A stretch of DNA of 41,806 bases from Thermoactinomyces sp. DSM 45891 (GCF_900119485.1 NZ_FPJZ01000020.1:1-41806); one strand, 5' to 3'; shown: positions 21,488-30,619, counted from the stretch's first letter. The notes: generated by a model not told the origin, from the letters alone. Made by a program: numbers and translations.

Positions 21488-22999
21488 CTAGATTACATGA
21501 TGTTTTTCTGCCCAATTATCCTTCGTTTCTGGGAAATCTTCCCTATAATGACCCCCACGACTTTCTTCTCGAGCGAGCGCAGATTCTAAGATGATTTGTG
21601 CAGTAATTAACATATTTCTACATTCAAAAAAGCCACGTCCTATTTTATCACGTAATTGCCTAATGTGTACCAATCCTGTTTCTAAACGTTCTTTATTTCG
21701 CACAATTCCACAATGATCCCACATAATCTCACGAATCTCGTTTTTCCAGATCTTCGCTTGTTCTGGATCTGTGTAATCATGAACATATTTTGGAAGATCG
21801 ATTTCTTGCGTAGGAAGATCAGGAAGAGCAGAGATGCTATCCGCCACTCGCTGGGCGAAGACAGCACCTTCTAATAAAGAATTACTAGCTAAACGATTCG
21901 CGCCGTGAACCCCTGTACAAGCCACTTCTCCACAGGCAAATAGTCTTTCTATATTAGTCCTACCATCTAGATCGGTCTGAATTCCTCCCATAATAAAATG
22001 GGTAGCGGGTGTCACAGGGATTAAATTCGTCCGAGGATCGATCCCATGCTTCATACAATGTCCGAAAATCTTCGGGAATCGTTCCTGAAAGGAGTTCCCT
22101 ATCCTGGTAGCATCTAGGTATACAGAGCGGCCTTGTTGCATTTCTGTATAAATAGAGCGAGATACGACATCACGAGGGGCTAAGTCTTCCCAGTCATGAT
22201 AATGTTTCATAAACCTCTCACCCACATCATTCACGAGAAATGCGCCTTCCCCTCGAACCGCTTCGGAGATGAGAAACATAGGATTTTGTTCCACTGCGAG
22301 TGCAGTTGGATGAAATTGGATAAACTCCATATCTACTAACTTCGCACCAGCTCGATGCGCTAAAGCAAATCCATCACCTGTGGTAACAAGATCATTGGTT
22401 GTGTAACGAAAAACCTGTCCACAACCACCAGTAGCCAAGATAACCCCTTTGCGGGCAGTGAGGACTTGCCGACTTCTTTCTGCATCCATCATGACGACAC
22501 CGTGACAAGTTCCATCCTTTACGATTAGTTCCTGTACCACTGTGTGCGGATATAATTGTATATTTGATTGTTCATGTACTTTTTCTAAAAGGGACGAGGT
22601 AATCCCAGCACCCGTAGAGTCTCCTGTTACGTGCAAAATCCGTGAGACACTATGAGATCCTTCTCGACCTAACGACCAACCATCATCTGAGCGATCAAAA
22701 CGAGTTCCCCACTCAGATAGCTTATCGATGGTGTTCGGTCCCATCTGAACTAACATGTTAACGGACTCGACATTACATAGTCCTACCCCTGTTCGCAACG
22801 TGTCTTCTTGATGTAATGTAGGAGAATCATCTTTCCCAACAGCAGCGGCAATTCCACCTTGGGCACGCCAAGAATTACTCTCTTCTTGCTTTGCCTTTGT
22901 GAGAATCATCACATGACCAGTACGACCAAGAGACAGAGCAGTAGTAAGACCTGCAATTCCACTGCCGATAACGATATAATCGGTTTGTACCATCGACAT
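21488..22999 (-). CDS. nadB: L-aspartate oxidase
   Basis: This FAD enzyme oxidises L-aspartate to iminoaspartate, feeding NadA. The 503-residue product starts with the dinucleotide-binding motif DYIVIGSGIAGLTTALSLG. It has the substrate-loop sequence SNSWRAQGGIAAAVG, the active-site HPTAL segment (MEFIQFHPTALAV), and ATHFIMGGIQTDLDGRTNI with GACGEVACTGVHGANRLASNSLLE-type residues (read here as ACGEVACTGVHGANRLASN). I choose ATG 22999, preceded by AGAAGGAT; the frame runs 7 codons upstream from GTG 23020 without a better site. First gene of the nadBCA operon, divergent from a cysteine desulfurase gene. Confidence 0.95.
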   Translation of the reverse strand: MSMVQTDYIVIGSGIAGLTTALSLGRTGHVMILTKAKQEESNSWRAQGGIAAAVGKDDSPTLHQEDTLRTGVGLCNVESVNMLVQMGPNTIDKLSEWGTRFDRSDDGWSLGREGSHSVSRILHVTGDSTGAGITSSLLEKVHEQSNIQLYPHTVVQELIVKDGTCHGVVMMDAERSRQVLTARKGVILATGGCGQVFRYTTNDLVTTGDGFALAHRAGAKLVDMEFIQFHPTALAVEQNPMFLISEAVRGEGAFLVNDVGERFMKHYHDWEDLAPRDVVSRSIYTEMQQGRSVYLDATRIGNSFQERFPKIFGHCMKHGIDPRTNLIPVTPATHFIMGGIQTDLDGRTNIERLFACGEVACTGVHGANRLASNSLLEGAVFAQRVADSISALPDLPTQEIDLPKYVHDYTDPEQAKIWKNEIREIMWDHCGIVRNKERLETGLVHIRQLRDKIGRGFFECRNMLITAQIILESALAREESRGGHYREDFPETKDNWAEKHHVI

Positions 23000-23046
23000 C
23001 GTTAGGCATCCTTCTTTCACAAAATGTTAACAATTTACTTCAGTTT

Positions 23047-23075
23047 CATTTTCTCAGGAAATCAAATAATGTCAA
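23047..23075 (-). promoter_or_regulatory. Possible nadBCA promoter
   Basis: A perfect TTGACA -35 box (23070-23075) with 17 bases to AAAATG, which is a weak -10. It lies about 50 bases upstream of nadB. Confidence 0.4.
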
Positions 23076-23139
23076 TAACCAATTCCACAAACCCTCCAAT
23101 TTCAATCTTAGAAGAGGATGAGTTTGATCTCTAATTCGG

Positions 23140-23145
23140 TATAAT
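23140..23145 (+). promoter_or_regulatory. -10 element of the cysteine desulfurase gene
   Basis: TATAAT about 38 bases upstream of the chosen TTG start. The corresponding -35 region is poor, suggesting an activator-dependent or weak promoter. Confidence 0.4.
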
Positions 23146-23182
23146 GAATAATAAAACAGACCTTACAAAGGGGAATCTCGCA

Positions 23183-24331
23183 TTGAAGACCATTTATTTA
23201 GACTACGGTGCAACAAGTCCCGTCCGCGAAGAAGCCCTTCATGCTATGATGCCTTATTTTCAATTAGAATATGGCAATCCAGGAAGCATCCATGATTTGG
23301 GACAACGATCAAGCGATGCGATTCAACATGCAAGGACCCAGATCGCACAAGCGATCGGTGCAACGCCCCGTGAAATCGTCTTTACCAGTAGTGGTACCGA
23401 AGCCAACAATCTAGCCATCATTGGTGGCGCGAAAAAAAGAAAGCATCTCGGTAACCATATTATTACCAGTTCCATCGAACATCCAGCTGTTTTAGAAGCT
23501 TGCCGTTATTTGGAACGAGAAGGTTTTCATGTAACCTATTTACCTGTGGATTCATACGGACAAGTAGAAGTAAAAGATGTTGCAAATGCCATAACCGAAA
23601 AAACGATCCTCGTCACGATTATGTCCGCTAATAATGAAGTGGGAACGATTCAGCCAATTGCGGAAATCGGTCAATTGTTACAAGATAGTTCCATTTTGTT
23701 TCACACAGATGCGGTACAATATATAGGAAAGGTTCCTTGTTCAGTCGCAAACCTAGGAGTCGATCTCCTATCCATCGGAAGCCATAAGCTATATGGCCCT
23801 AAAGGAATCGGTGCTCTTTATATCCGGAAGGGAGTGCGGATTGAACCCCTTTTCCACGGCGGTGGACAGGAGAGAGAAATACGCCCCTCTACTTTGAACA
23901 CACCCGCTATCGTTGGCTTCGGAGTAGCAACTACGCTAGCAGTACAAGAAATTCAGCAAGAATCCGAGCGTTTAACCGCGCTACGAGAGTATGCTTGGTC
24001 GCGTATTCATCAGGAAGTCAAGGATGTGGACTTAAACGGACACCCAACCGACCGCCTCTCTAACAACATCAATCTCAGTTTCCATCGAGTAGAAGGGCAG
24101 GCAATCCTTCTAGAGCTAAACCGCCAACAAATCTATGTATCAAGCGGTTCTGCCTGTAGCGCCGGAAAACATCGTCCTTCTCACGTACTCCGTGCCATGG
24201 GTCGATCAGACGAGGTCGCTCATCAAAGTATGCGTATCACCCTAGGAAAAGAGACCACCAAAGAAGATATCGATATCATGATCCATCATCTCTCACAAGT
24301 GCTTACCTACTTACGTTCCTTGTTCATATAA
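23183..24331 (+). CDS. NifS-type cysteine desulfurase, NAD-locus form
   Basis: The 382-residue class V PLP enzyme takes sulfur from cysteine. It shows IYLDYGATSPVREEAL at the N-terminus, the FTSSGTEANNLAI loop, the PLP-binding Lys in SIGSHKLYGPKGIGAL, and the mobile-loop active Cys in SSGSACSAGKHRPSHVL. Divergent placement from nadBCA matches the Bacillus arrangement, where this paralogue (there called nifS) matures the NadA [4Fe-4S] cluster; I infer the same role. TTG 23183 is chosen because AAAGGGGAA lies 8 bases upstream. The frame extends to ATG 23144, but that ATG overlaps the -10 element. A second desulfurase for mnmA is not adjacent to the mnmA gene here. Confidence 0.92.
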   Translation: MKTIYLDYGATSPVREEALHAMMPYFQLEYGNPGSIHDLGQRSSDAIQHARTQIAQAIGATPREIVFTSSGTEANNLAIIGGAKKRKHLGNHIITSSIEHPAVLEACRYLEREGFHVTYLPVDSYGQVEVKDVANAITEKTILVTIMSANNEVGTIQPIAEIGQLLQDSSILFHTDAVQYIGKVPCSVANLGVDLLSIGSHKLYGPKGIGALYIRKGVRIEPLFHGGGQEREIRPSTLNTPAIVGFGVATTLAVQEIQQESERLTALREYAWSRIHQEVKDVDLNGHPTDRLSNNINLSFHRVEGQAILLELNRQQIYVSSGSACSAGKHRPSHVLRAMGRSDEVAHQSMRITLGKETTKEDIDIMIHHLSQVLTYLRSLFI

Positions 24332-24389
24332 CAAAATTGGTTAATGACCCTGTAACCCATCACTTTAGAGAACGGAGGGATTCTTACAA

Positions 24390-25049
24390 ATGAAACTTGC
24401 TAGGTGGCTCTTTAAACTATCCCTATTTGCTATCCTCACTGGAGGAATATGGACCCTACTCATGTACGCCCAACAAATCAACTATCATGTATCCAATCAA
24501 AGCTATCTAATGAGTACCCATCTCTCATATACCATCTTTTTTATATTTGCTCTTCTGCTTCCTATATTCTTGTACAACATCTTTCGAAATCGAAAAAAAG
24601 TCACCGCGCTCAAACACAGCTTCTACCTATTTACGGCTTTTTATTTTATCATGGCTCCAACCGTCGTTTTAGCCTTTGATAACTACTTACTGGCTACACC
24701 TCAAGGAATTACATACAACACGTTTACGAGCTTAAATCAAAATGAGATTGAAGAATGGTCCAGTATCGAGAAACTAACGTTAGACTATAGCAAGGAACAG
24801 TCGTTCACTGGAAAAGACGGATATCGTCTCAAGTTTATCGTGGACAGCAAAGATCGTGACCCCATTGACTTAAATAATTATAATTCTCCACTCTATAAGA
24901 AAGGCCAGTTTTTAATTATCTACGAAAGAATAGCCAGTCACGGTGTCCCAATCGAAATGGCCCGTCCATTGCCAAAAGAAGGTGTTGATCCAGACTCACT
25001 GGTAGCAGAAATATATCAACTCGCACAAAAACAAAAAGAAAGACCGTAA
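24390..25049 (+). CDS. Membrane protein of unknown function
   Basis: The 219-residue product has three predicted helices: about residues 5-25, 44-64 and 76-96 (SFYLFTAFYFIMAPTVVLAF). A soluble tail of about 120 residues follows (VDSKDRDPIDLNNYNSPLYK), rich in charged residues and predicted mixed alpha/beta; its end is KQKERP. I recognise no domain. CGGAGGGA precedes ATG 24390 at 9 bases. It starts 58 bases after the cysteine desulfurase gene, with no terminator between, so co-transcription is possible though no functional link is evident. It ends at a terminator shared with the convergent pepV. Confidence 0.7.
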   Translation: MKLARWLFKLSLFAILTGGIWTLLMYAQQINYHVSNQSYLMSTHLSYTIFFIFALLLPIFLYNIFRNRKKVTALKHSFYLFTAFYFIMAPTVVLAFDNYLLATPQGITYNTFTSLNQNEIEEWSSIEKLTLDYSKEQSFTGKDGYRLKFIVDSKDRDPIDLNNYNSPLYKKGQFLIIYERIASHGVPIEMARPLPKEGVDPDSLVAEIYQLAQKQKERP

Positions 25050-25077
25050 GCAGTTCAATTTGCTTATAGGTCTTTCC
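25038..25077. terminator. Terminator shared by the membrane protein gene and pepV
   Basis: GAAAGACC pairs with GGTCTTTC, and AAGCA with TGCTT inside. The tail on either side is only moderately T-rich. Confidence 0.65.
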
Positions 25078-25094
25078 ATCGTTTTCAGGAAAAA

Positions 25095-26519
25095 TTATTT
25101 CGCTAATTCATAGATCGCTTGGGCATAAAGCGCCGTAGCGCGAACCATATCGTCCCATTCAATAAACTCATCTTTTTGATGTGCTACTTCGAGGCGTCCT
25201 GGGAACAAAGGCCCAAATGCCACGCAATTTTGTGCTGCACGTGCATAAGTAGCTCCCCCGATTGCCATCAATTTAGCTGGCTCCCCAGTCTGTTCTTCAT
25301 AAACACGAGAGAGTGTGGATACAAGCGGGTGATCTGGTGAGAGGTAATGCCCTCGTTTGCGATCATAATGATCAATCTCTAGATCATACACGGCTAGTTT
25401 CTCACGAAGTTGCTCAAGTAACTGATCATCATCAATCGAAATGGGATAACGAATGTTAAGTCGTATCCCTTCACCTTCACCCATTGTATAGTTGAAGACT
25501 CCAGCATTTACAGTAAGTGCTCCCGTTCTCTCATCCTCTTGCGCAATTTCCATTTTCTCACCAAAAAAGCTATCAACCAAATAGCTATCAATCAGCTTGA
25601 TATAACGGCCACCTACTACATCCAACTTGATCGTCGTTAAAAACCGGGCCAATTCTAACGCGGCATTTAACCCTTTTTCTGGTTCCGAACCGTGATGAGA
25701 AATTCCGTGAACAACTAAAGTCACATGCTCATTCGACTCTTCCGCATATCCTTGAATTCCCTTTTGTAATAGGAAATCTTGGAATTGCTCCTTTAACTCA
25801 AACACGTCCTCGTCTCCTACAAGCACAGCCTTAGCTAAATCAGGAACCATGTTCACACGTTGTCCTGATTGGAACGACTCCAGCGTCCAGACATCTGCTA
25901 CAACTTCCTTCACCGAAGCCGCTGTCGTTCCATTTGCCTGAATATCATAAAACCCTTTTTCCGCATTGATAATCGGGAAATCAGCGTCAGGCGTAAAGCC
26001 CATCGAAGGCATCTCTTCCTTAGAGAAATAGTGCTTCATACAACGCCATAGGGACTCTTCATCTCCCCCTAAAATAAGACGCACACGCTTAGATAGAGGT
26101 AGCCCTAAATCTTGAATCAATTTCATTCCATAATAAGCCGCCATCGCAGGGCCTTTATCATCAATCGCACCCCGAGCATAGAGACGTCCATCCCGGATCT
26201 CTGGCTCAAATGGAGGGGATGTCCAACCTCCGCCAACTGGTACAACATCCACATGAGCTAACACACCAATCAACTCAGAACCTTCTCCCATCTCCACATG
26301 CATTGCGTAGCCATCTACATTTTTCGTTTGGAAGCCATCTCTCTCTCCTAGATTGGCTACATATTGAATCGCATTTGCAACCTCTGCACCAAATGGTGCT
26401 CCCTCGTGAGCAGTCGACTCATCTAAAATACTAGGAATCGATAATAATCCTTTTGTATCTTCTAATAATTGGCTTTCTCTCTTCGAAACTTCTTCCAACC
26501 AATTGATCCGCTTTTCCAA
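25095..26519 (-). CDS. pepV: Dipeptidase PepV, M20 family
   Basis: The 474-residue zinc aminopeptidase cleaves dipeptides in the cytoplasm. It contains the first metal region LIGVLAHVDVVPVG near residues 82-95, GRLYARGAIDDKGPAMAAYYGMK with the bridging Asp, and GGDEESLWRCMKHYF with the catalytic Glu pair. Further on are TPDADFPIINAEKG and, near the end, GGATYARAAQNCVAFGP. Length and motif order match Gram-positive PepV. The start is TTG 26519, preceded by GAGGAGGA at 8 bases; no ATG is available nearby. The gene is monocistronic, convergent with a small membrane protein gene. Confidence 0.92.
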   Translation of the reverse strand: MEKRINWLEEVSKRESQLLEDTKGLLSIPSILDESTAHEGAPFGAEVANAIQYVANLGERDGFQTKNVDGYAMHVEMGEGSELIGVLAHVDVVPVGGGWTSPPFEPEIRDGRLYARGAIDDKGPAMAAYYGMKLIQDLGLPLSKRVRLILGGDEESLWRCMKHYFSKEEMPSMGFTPDADFPIINAEKGFYDIQANGTTAASVKEVVADVWTLESFQSGQRVNMVPDLAKAVLVGDEDVFELKEQFQDFLLQKGIQGYAEESNEHVTLVVHGISHHGSEPEKGLNAALELARFLTTIKLDVVGGRYIKLIDSYLVDSFFGEKMEIAQEDERTGALTVNAGVFNYTMGEGEGIRLNIRYPISIDDDQLLEQLREKLAVYDLEIDHYDRKRGHYLSPDHPLVSTLSRVYEEQTGEPAKLMAIGGATYARAAQNCVAFGPLFPGRLEVAHQKDEFIEWDDMVRATALYAQAIYELAK

Positions 26520-26631
26520 AAGAAAATCCTCCTCTTATGTACACACCAAAAGCCTTATAGATATCTCTTAGTATCCTATATGCCACATATCATAGCATGT
26601 TATCTGAAAAAATACACCGATTTCGAGTATA

Positions 26632-26660
26632 GAAAAAACCTGAAGTCAAGCGACTCCAGG
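26632..26660 (-). terminator. Terminator of the DUF47-pit operon
   Basis: CCTGGAGT pairs with ACTTCAGG (one G-U) and is followed by TTTTTT on the minus strand. It begins 1-2 bases after the pit stop codon. Confidence 0.85.
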
Positions 26661-26661
26661 C

Positions 26662-27657
26662 TTAATGTTCCAAGAAACTAAGTACGGTATACAAGACATA
26701 ACCCATGATAGCTGTCCCTGGTAGGGTGAGAACCCATGCATACACGATTTTCTTCGCCACTGTCCAACGAACACTGCGAATTCGTTCCGCTATCCCTGTA
26801 CCGATAATCGACCCTGTAATCGTATGCGTCGTACTAACCGGAATACCCATCCCTGCAACTGTCGTCAAGATTGTAGCTGCCGCTGTCTCAGCAGCAAAGC
26901 CATGTGGTGTCTCCAAGCGGCTCAAACGGGAACCAATCGTTTGGATCACCTTCCACCCACCGATTGCTGTACCAAATGCCATTGCAAATGCAGCTGAAAC
27001 CTTGACCCAAGTAGGGATATTTAATTCAGTTTGATAACCGCCTACTAGTAAAGCAAGAGCCATGATTCCCATTGCTTTCTGAGCATCTGCCGCACCGTGA
27101 CTAAACGCCATAAATCCAGACGAGAAAATCTGCAAAGGCTTAAATATCCTTTTCACACGAGAAGCAGGCTGATTTGCATAAATAACTCGAATGATCTTCA
27201 TAAAAATATACGCAACGAGCGCGCCCAACACCGGCGATATAAGCAAACCAATCAAAATCGTAATAAGTCCTTTGCTTTGCAGAATATCAAATCCTGCCGA
27301 AGCAACGGCCGCACCTACTAAACTACCAATTAACGCATGCGATGAACTAGTTGGAAGACCCATTAATACGGTAACTACGTTCCAGATAATAACAGCTGCC
27401 AGTGCCGCCACTAACACTACCAACGTCACCGCTTTGGGATTTACAATATCTTTACCGATCGCCTTTGCTACAGCTGTCGAGAAAAATGCGCCTACTAAAT
27501 TAAGACCTGCAGCCATCAAGATGGCGGTATATGGTTTTAACGTACGCGTCCCCACGACTGTCGCAATCGCATTTGCCGTATCATGCCAGCCGTTAGTAAA
27601 ATCAAAAATTAACGCTAAGGCAATAACAGCTACGACGAGCCAAAATGGATCAAGCAT
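26662..27657 (-). CDS. pit: Low-affinity inorganic phosphate transporter, Pit family
   Basis: The 331-residue membrane protein has the duplicated PiT signature. The first half reads DFTNGWHDTANAIATVVGTRTL near residues 20-41 and GLPTSSSHALIGSLVGA; the second, FSHGAADAQKAMGIMAL near 183-199 and GIPVSTTHTITGSIIGTG. About ten helices are predicted. The family imports phosphate (often as metal-phosphate) driven by protons or sodium. It overlaps the upstream DUF47 gene by 8 bases, the usual coupled arrangement. The start ATG 27657 has GGAAGG-like sequence within the upstream gene. Confidence 0.93.
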   Translation of the reverse strand: MLDPFWLVVAVIALALIFDFTNGWHDTANAIATVVGTRTLKPYTAILMAAGLNLVGAFFSTAVAKAIGKDIVNPKAVTLVVLVAALAAVIIWNVVTVLMGLPTSSSHALIGSLVGAAVASAGFDILQSKGLITILIGLLISPVLGALVAYIFMKIIRVIYANQPASRVKRIFKPLQIFSSGFMAFSHGAADAQKAMGIMALALLVGGYQTELNIPTWVKVSAAFAMAFGTAIGGWKVIQTIGSRLSRLETPHGFAAETAAATILTTVAGMGIPVSTTHTITGSIIGTGIAERIRSVRWTVAKKIVYAWVLTLPGTAIMGYVLYTVLSFLEH

Positions 27658-28270
27658 ACTTCAAAATCACACCTTCCATAACATCCATCAAATCTTCAAA
27701 CAAATCGGTCACACGTTCTAGTTTCTCGATAATTTCTTTCATCTTAAATAATTCTAATCCATCACTCGGATTTTCAAATAGAGTATATAAACTATCGCGC
27801 ATCAATTTATCACCTTGGTTCTCCAGGTCATTGATTTCAATCGATATTTTGCGTATGCTTTGAAAATCTTTCTTTTCTAGCGCGATAAATGATTCTTGTA
27901 ACAATTGAGCAGAACTTACAATAATCTCAGCAAATTGAACTAAGTACGGAGCTGATTTATCAACATGAAAATAAACAAATCGAGCCGCGCAAGCTTCTAT
28001 ACCATCTAATACATCATCTAGTTTAACAGCTAAATTTAAAATATCTTCACGATCTAACGGAGTAACAAACGTAGAATTTAATTCTTTAATCAACAGGTGG
28101 GTAAAAGCATCCCCTTTAGACTCTAATTCCTTAAGTCGTTCTGCGTACTTTTCCTTTTCCTCTAACGTCTCCACATTTTCACGGAAAAGCTGTACCGCTT
28201 CCACAATATTGCTTGCCGCATCGATAAGGGTTTGATAGAAGATACGATCTTTGGTACGATTAAAAATCAC
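27650..28270 (-). CDS. DUF47 (PhoU-like) accessory protein of the Pit transporter
   Basis: The 206-residue all-helical cytoplasmic protein has the two PhoU-like halves characteristic of DUF47: E-x-x-x-D-type metal-cluster positions occur in ELESKGDAFTHLL near residues 47-59 and EINDLENQGDKLMRD near 147-161. It is thought to regulate the paired PiT transporter; the Bacillus counterpart is YkaA. The start is GTG 28270, with GGAGGGG 5 bases upstream. Upstream at about 120 bases are Pho-box-like direct repeats, suggesting response to phosphate starvation, but this is inference. Confidence 0.9.
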   Translation of the reverse strand: MIFNRTKDRIFYQTLIDAASNIVEAVQLFRENVETLEEKEKYAERLKELESKGDAFTHLLIKELNSTFVTPLDREDILNLAVKLDDVLDGIEACAARFVYFHVDKSAPYLVQFAEIIVSSAQLLQESFIALEKKDFQSIRKISIEINDLENQGDKLMRDSLYTLFENPSDGLELFKMKEIIEKLERVTDLFEDLMDVMEGVILKYA

Positions 28271-28389
28271 AATTACCCCTCCTGTACTGAATTTCCATTA
28301 AATAAGGCTAATCTTACTCTTACTATTTAGGTATTGAAAAGAGAGAAATTAATAATGCATGAATAAATTTAATCTAAGTTAAAATAATC

Positions 28390-28406
28390 TTTACAAAAAC
28401 TTAACA
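28390..28406 (+). promoter_or_regulatory. Pho-box-like direct repeats upstream of the DUF47-pit operon
   Basis: TTTACA-AAAAC-TTAACA gives two TT(A/T/C)ACA hexamers at the 5-base spacing of a Bacillus PhoP box. The repeats read on the plus strand, opposite to the operon, at about 120 bases from the start codon. On the operon strand TTTAAC-TTAGA-TTAAAT (about 28363-28380) repeats with the same 11-bp period. Confidence 0.4.
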
Positions 28407-28463
28407 CTATCCTGTTAGGTACTTATTGCTGTCTTATTATGGGATTAAACGTTTGAATTCATA

Positions 28464-28509
28464 CAAAAAAAAGCCAGTTTTGGCTCTGTAACCAAAACTG
28501 GCTTTTTTT
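28464..28509. terminator. Bidirectional terminator after the VWA lipoprotein operon
   Basis: AAGCCAGTTTTGG pairs perfectly with CCAAAACTGGCTT, with A and T runs outside. On the minus strand it ends the 28515-30334 pair. Confidence 0.92.
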
Positions 28510-28514
28510 GTATA

Positions 28515-28853
28515 TCATGAGTGAACACTCTGAGTCACAAAAGACCCTTCAATATGGAGAAATAGAATATTTAAATCACTAATTCGACTAGAAAGATCGT
28601 TTAATTGTTCATTAATAGCAAAGAACAATTTTTCATCTTCTACCTCTTTAAGCGAATCAAAAGTCATAAGGTATTCAATCTCGAAACACTTTATCTGCTC
28701 TGGAATACACGCACATACTTGTTGACAAAGAAGCTCAAACTCCGCCTGTACATCAGACTCTAATTCATCATAATCAACATGAAGAATCGGTCGACGAATC
28801 TGTAAGCGACTATCATAAATCATCTCATATGGCATATTCAAATCGCGGTTCAT
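28515..28853 (-). CDS. Small acidic protein coupled to the VWA lipoprotein
   Basis: The 112-residue protein is acidic, with no signal peptide and two Cys in QQVCACIPEQIKCF. It begins MNRDLNMPYEMIYDSRLQ and ends in a predicted helix-strand pattern (LNILFLHIEGSFVTQS). I recognise no family. Its ATG overlaps the upstream stop codon as ATGA (28850-28853), so it is translationally coupled to the VWA lipoprotein gene. Coupling and shared terminator suggest a joint role, although the two products should sit on opposite sides of the membrane. Confidence 0.7.
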   Translation of the reverse strand: MNRDLNMPYEMIYDSRLQIRRPILHVDYDELESDVQAEFELLCQQVCACIPEQIKCFEIEYLMTFDSLKEVEDEKLFFAINEQLNDLSSRISDLNILFLHIEGSFVTQSVHS

Positions 28854-30334
28854 TTCGCATCACCCAAAATCTCCGTTTTCTTTTCAGCAAATGTATTGGG
28901 TGTATTTTTGGGATTTGTTTTATCCCATGATTTTTCCAAGTTATCTACTTGAGTTAACCAATCTTTACGGAGCTTTTTATCTGATTTCTGATACTGCTTT
29001 TTGATATGTCCATCCACTTGTTCATATCTCTGATCGATCCACTGACCAATACGTTCATAATCTGTCTTTTCAATTTTAGATTGATTAAAAATGTATTCAT
29101 TAGCCGCTTGTAGGTGCTCTTGCTCATTTTTCGTCGTCTCACTCACACTTTGGTGCCCATCTTTTAACTGCTCACGCGTGTTTTGAAGGGTTTTAGCCGA
29201 TTTTTCCAAAGCACGCACCTGCCACGGGGTATCCATCTGTCTAATTTCTTTTGTAACGGATTGGAGAGCCTGTGTAAGTTTCTCCCCATCTTTAATAGAG
29301 ATAAACTCTCCTCCTGATTGACTTGCAATCGAAGAACCCTGCTTTTCTTCTTGGAGCTTTGAACCAAAGGAAATCACATTAATAGCTGCGTGTAAATCAG
29401 AATCACTCAACTGCTTTGCTTGTTGAACTGGATTGGTATTACATTTATCTACACCATCGGTAATGAGAACAACACGATTTTCACGACTTTTCTCCTTATG
29501 AGCAGATAAATCTTTGGTACCTTCCTGAATCGCTAAGCCGGCTGGATTCCATCCTTCTTTTGATTCCAATTGATTCATCGACTTTGACCACACAGGTACT
29601 GTCCATTCAACCCCTGAGTATAGTAAAGAGGTATCTTTACAAGATTGCCCTGGATCTTTATCATTCACTCCGCCCTCTTTTCCAAACATCCTCACATGAA
29701 TCTGAGTACCTTTTGGAATCGTTTTGGTCACTTGAGTGAGTGCTCCTTTGATCCATTCCATCTTACTTTTACCCTGTATATCTTTTCCCATCGAACTACT
29801 TGCATCGACGAGAAACAAAATTTGGTTATTTTTCACTGCTCCTGCATGGATCGCAGCTTGTTCTTCAGCCGTAGGTGGCTTCGCTTGATGGTCTTTCGCA
29901 ATCTCAGATAGTACTCGTGCCTGTTCTTTCAAGTCAACCATCTCTACATCATCATAAACGGTTACAAGTTGCTTATAATTTTCTCCCAGAAGACCTAGTA
30001 AATATTGAAAGGCAGCATCTCTCTCTAATCCAATCGGCATCTGATCCAACGCTTGATATACCTTTGATGGGTTAAATTTATTGCCCGAAAAAGATCCCTT
30101 GCCTGGGTCCTGTAAAATATCTTCAATCTTCGTATGAGGACCTGGGCTTGCATCGATCTCTTTCATCACTTGCTTTGATTTAATTTCCGTCGGTGCAGAG
30201 GCTTTAGATTCTTCCACTTTACGAATCTCATTTCCGGTTGTCTCTTGAATTTGCTGTACGACTGTAGAACAACCGCTCATAAGTACTGTAGCAGCCGTCA
30301 CACAAATTACTTGTTTGAGTGGTAGTTTCCTCAT
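28850..30334 (-). CDS. von Willebrand factor A domain lipoprotein
   Basis: The 494-residue protein starts at ATG 30334 behind ATAGGAGG and carries a lipoprotein signal ending in VLMSGCS, so it should be anchored outside the membrane. The VWA domain (about residues 165-370) has the MIDAS sequence ILFLVDASSSMGKD with DxSxS, and VVLITDGVDKCNTNP. It is followed by a long Lys/Gln-rich helical tail with repeated QYQKSDKKLRK-like segments. Architecture resembles the YfbK/BatA-like secreted VWA proteins in general, but no substrate is known. An 8-residue longer frame starts at 30358 without a ribosome site. A TTGTCA/TAAGCT promoter candidate lies at 30381-30409. Confidence 0.85.
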   Translation of the reverse strand: MRKLPLKQVICVTAATVLMSGCSTVVQQIQETTGNEIRKVEESKASAPTEIKSKQVMKEIDASPGPHTKIEDILQDPGKGSFSGNKFNPSKVYQALDQMPIGLERDAAFQYLLGLLGENYKQLVTVYDDVEMVDLKEQARVLSEIAKDHQAKPPTAEEQAAIHAGAVKNNQILFLVDASSSMGKDIQGKSKMEWIKGALTQVTKTIPKGTQIHVRMFGKEGGVNDKDPGQSCKDTSLLYSGVEWTVPVWSKSMNQLESKEGWNPAGLAIQEGTKDLSAHKEKSRENRVVLITDGVDKCNTNPVQQAKQLSDSDLHAAINVISFGSKLQEEKQGSSIASQSGGEFISIKDGEKLTQALQSVTKEIRQMDTPWQVRALEKSAKTLQNTREQLKDGHQSVSETTKNEQEHLQAANEYIFNQSKIEKTDYERIGQWIDQRYEQVDGHIKKQYQKSDKKLRKDWLTQVDNLEKSWDKTNPKNTPNTFAEKKTEILGDAK

Positions 30335-30380
30335 AAATCCTCCTATCCCTCGGCTCATATTCTTATATGTTTGTTCTTAA

Positions 30381-30409
30381 AGCTTACTTGATTCAATTCC
30401 CTTTGACAA
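30381..30409 (-). promoter_or_regulatory. Possible promoter of the VWA lipoprotein operon
   Basis: TTGTCA (30404-30409), 17-base spacer, TAAGCT (30381-30386) on the minus strand. Confidence 0.45.
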
Positions 30410-30542
30410 CGAATTACCTTGTTTTATCGAAGACTTTTCATAGTTGTTACAGCGCAGAGTAAATTTCATATTAATATATCTATTATATACATTTTGATTT
30501 CTTCCTAAAACCCCTTAGGTGATAAGATTTACCAATTCCTTT

Positions 30543-30572
30543 TTGTTCATTCTTGACTTAATCGTTTATAAT
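30543..30572 (+). promoter_or_regulatory. mnmA promoter
   Basis: TTGTTC (30543-30548), 18-base spacer, TATAAT (30567-30572), about 48 bases upstream of the start codon. Confidence 0.65.
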
Positions 30573-30619
30573 AAAATTACATACAATTGACAGGGAAGAC
30601 AAAAGAAAAGAGATGCATA

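Noticed and set aside
22999..23183. NiaR/NadR-type operator between nadB and the cysteine desulfurase gene
   Set aside because: No dyad of convincing length was found by eye; only promoter elements are supported.
26705..27721. Plus-strand open frames of 109 and 176 codons
   Set aside because: They are antisense to pit and DUF47, which have clear family motifs; the antisense frames have biased composition and no ribosome sites.
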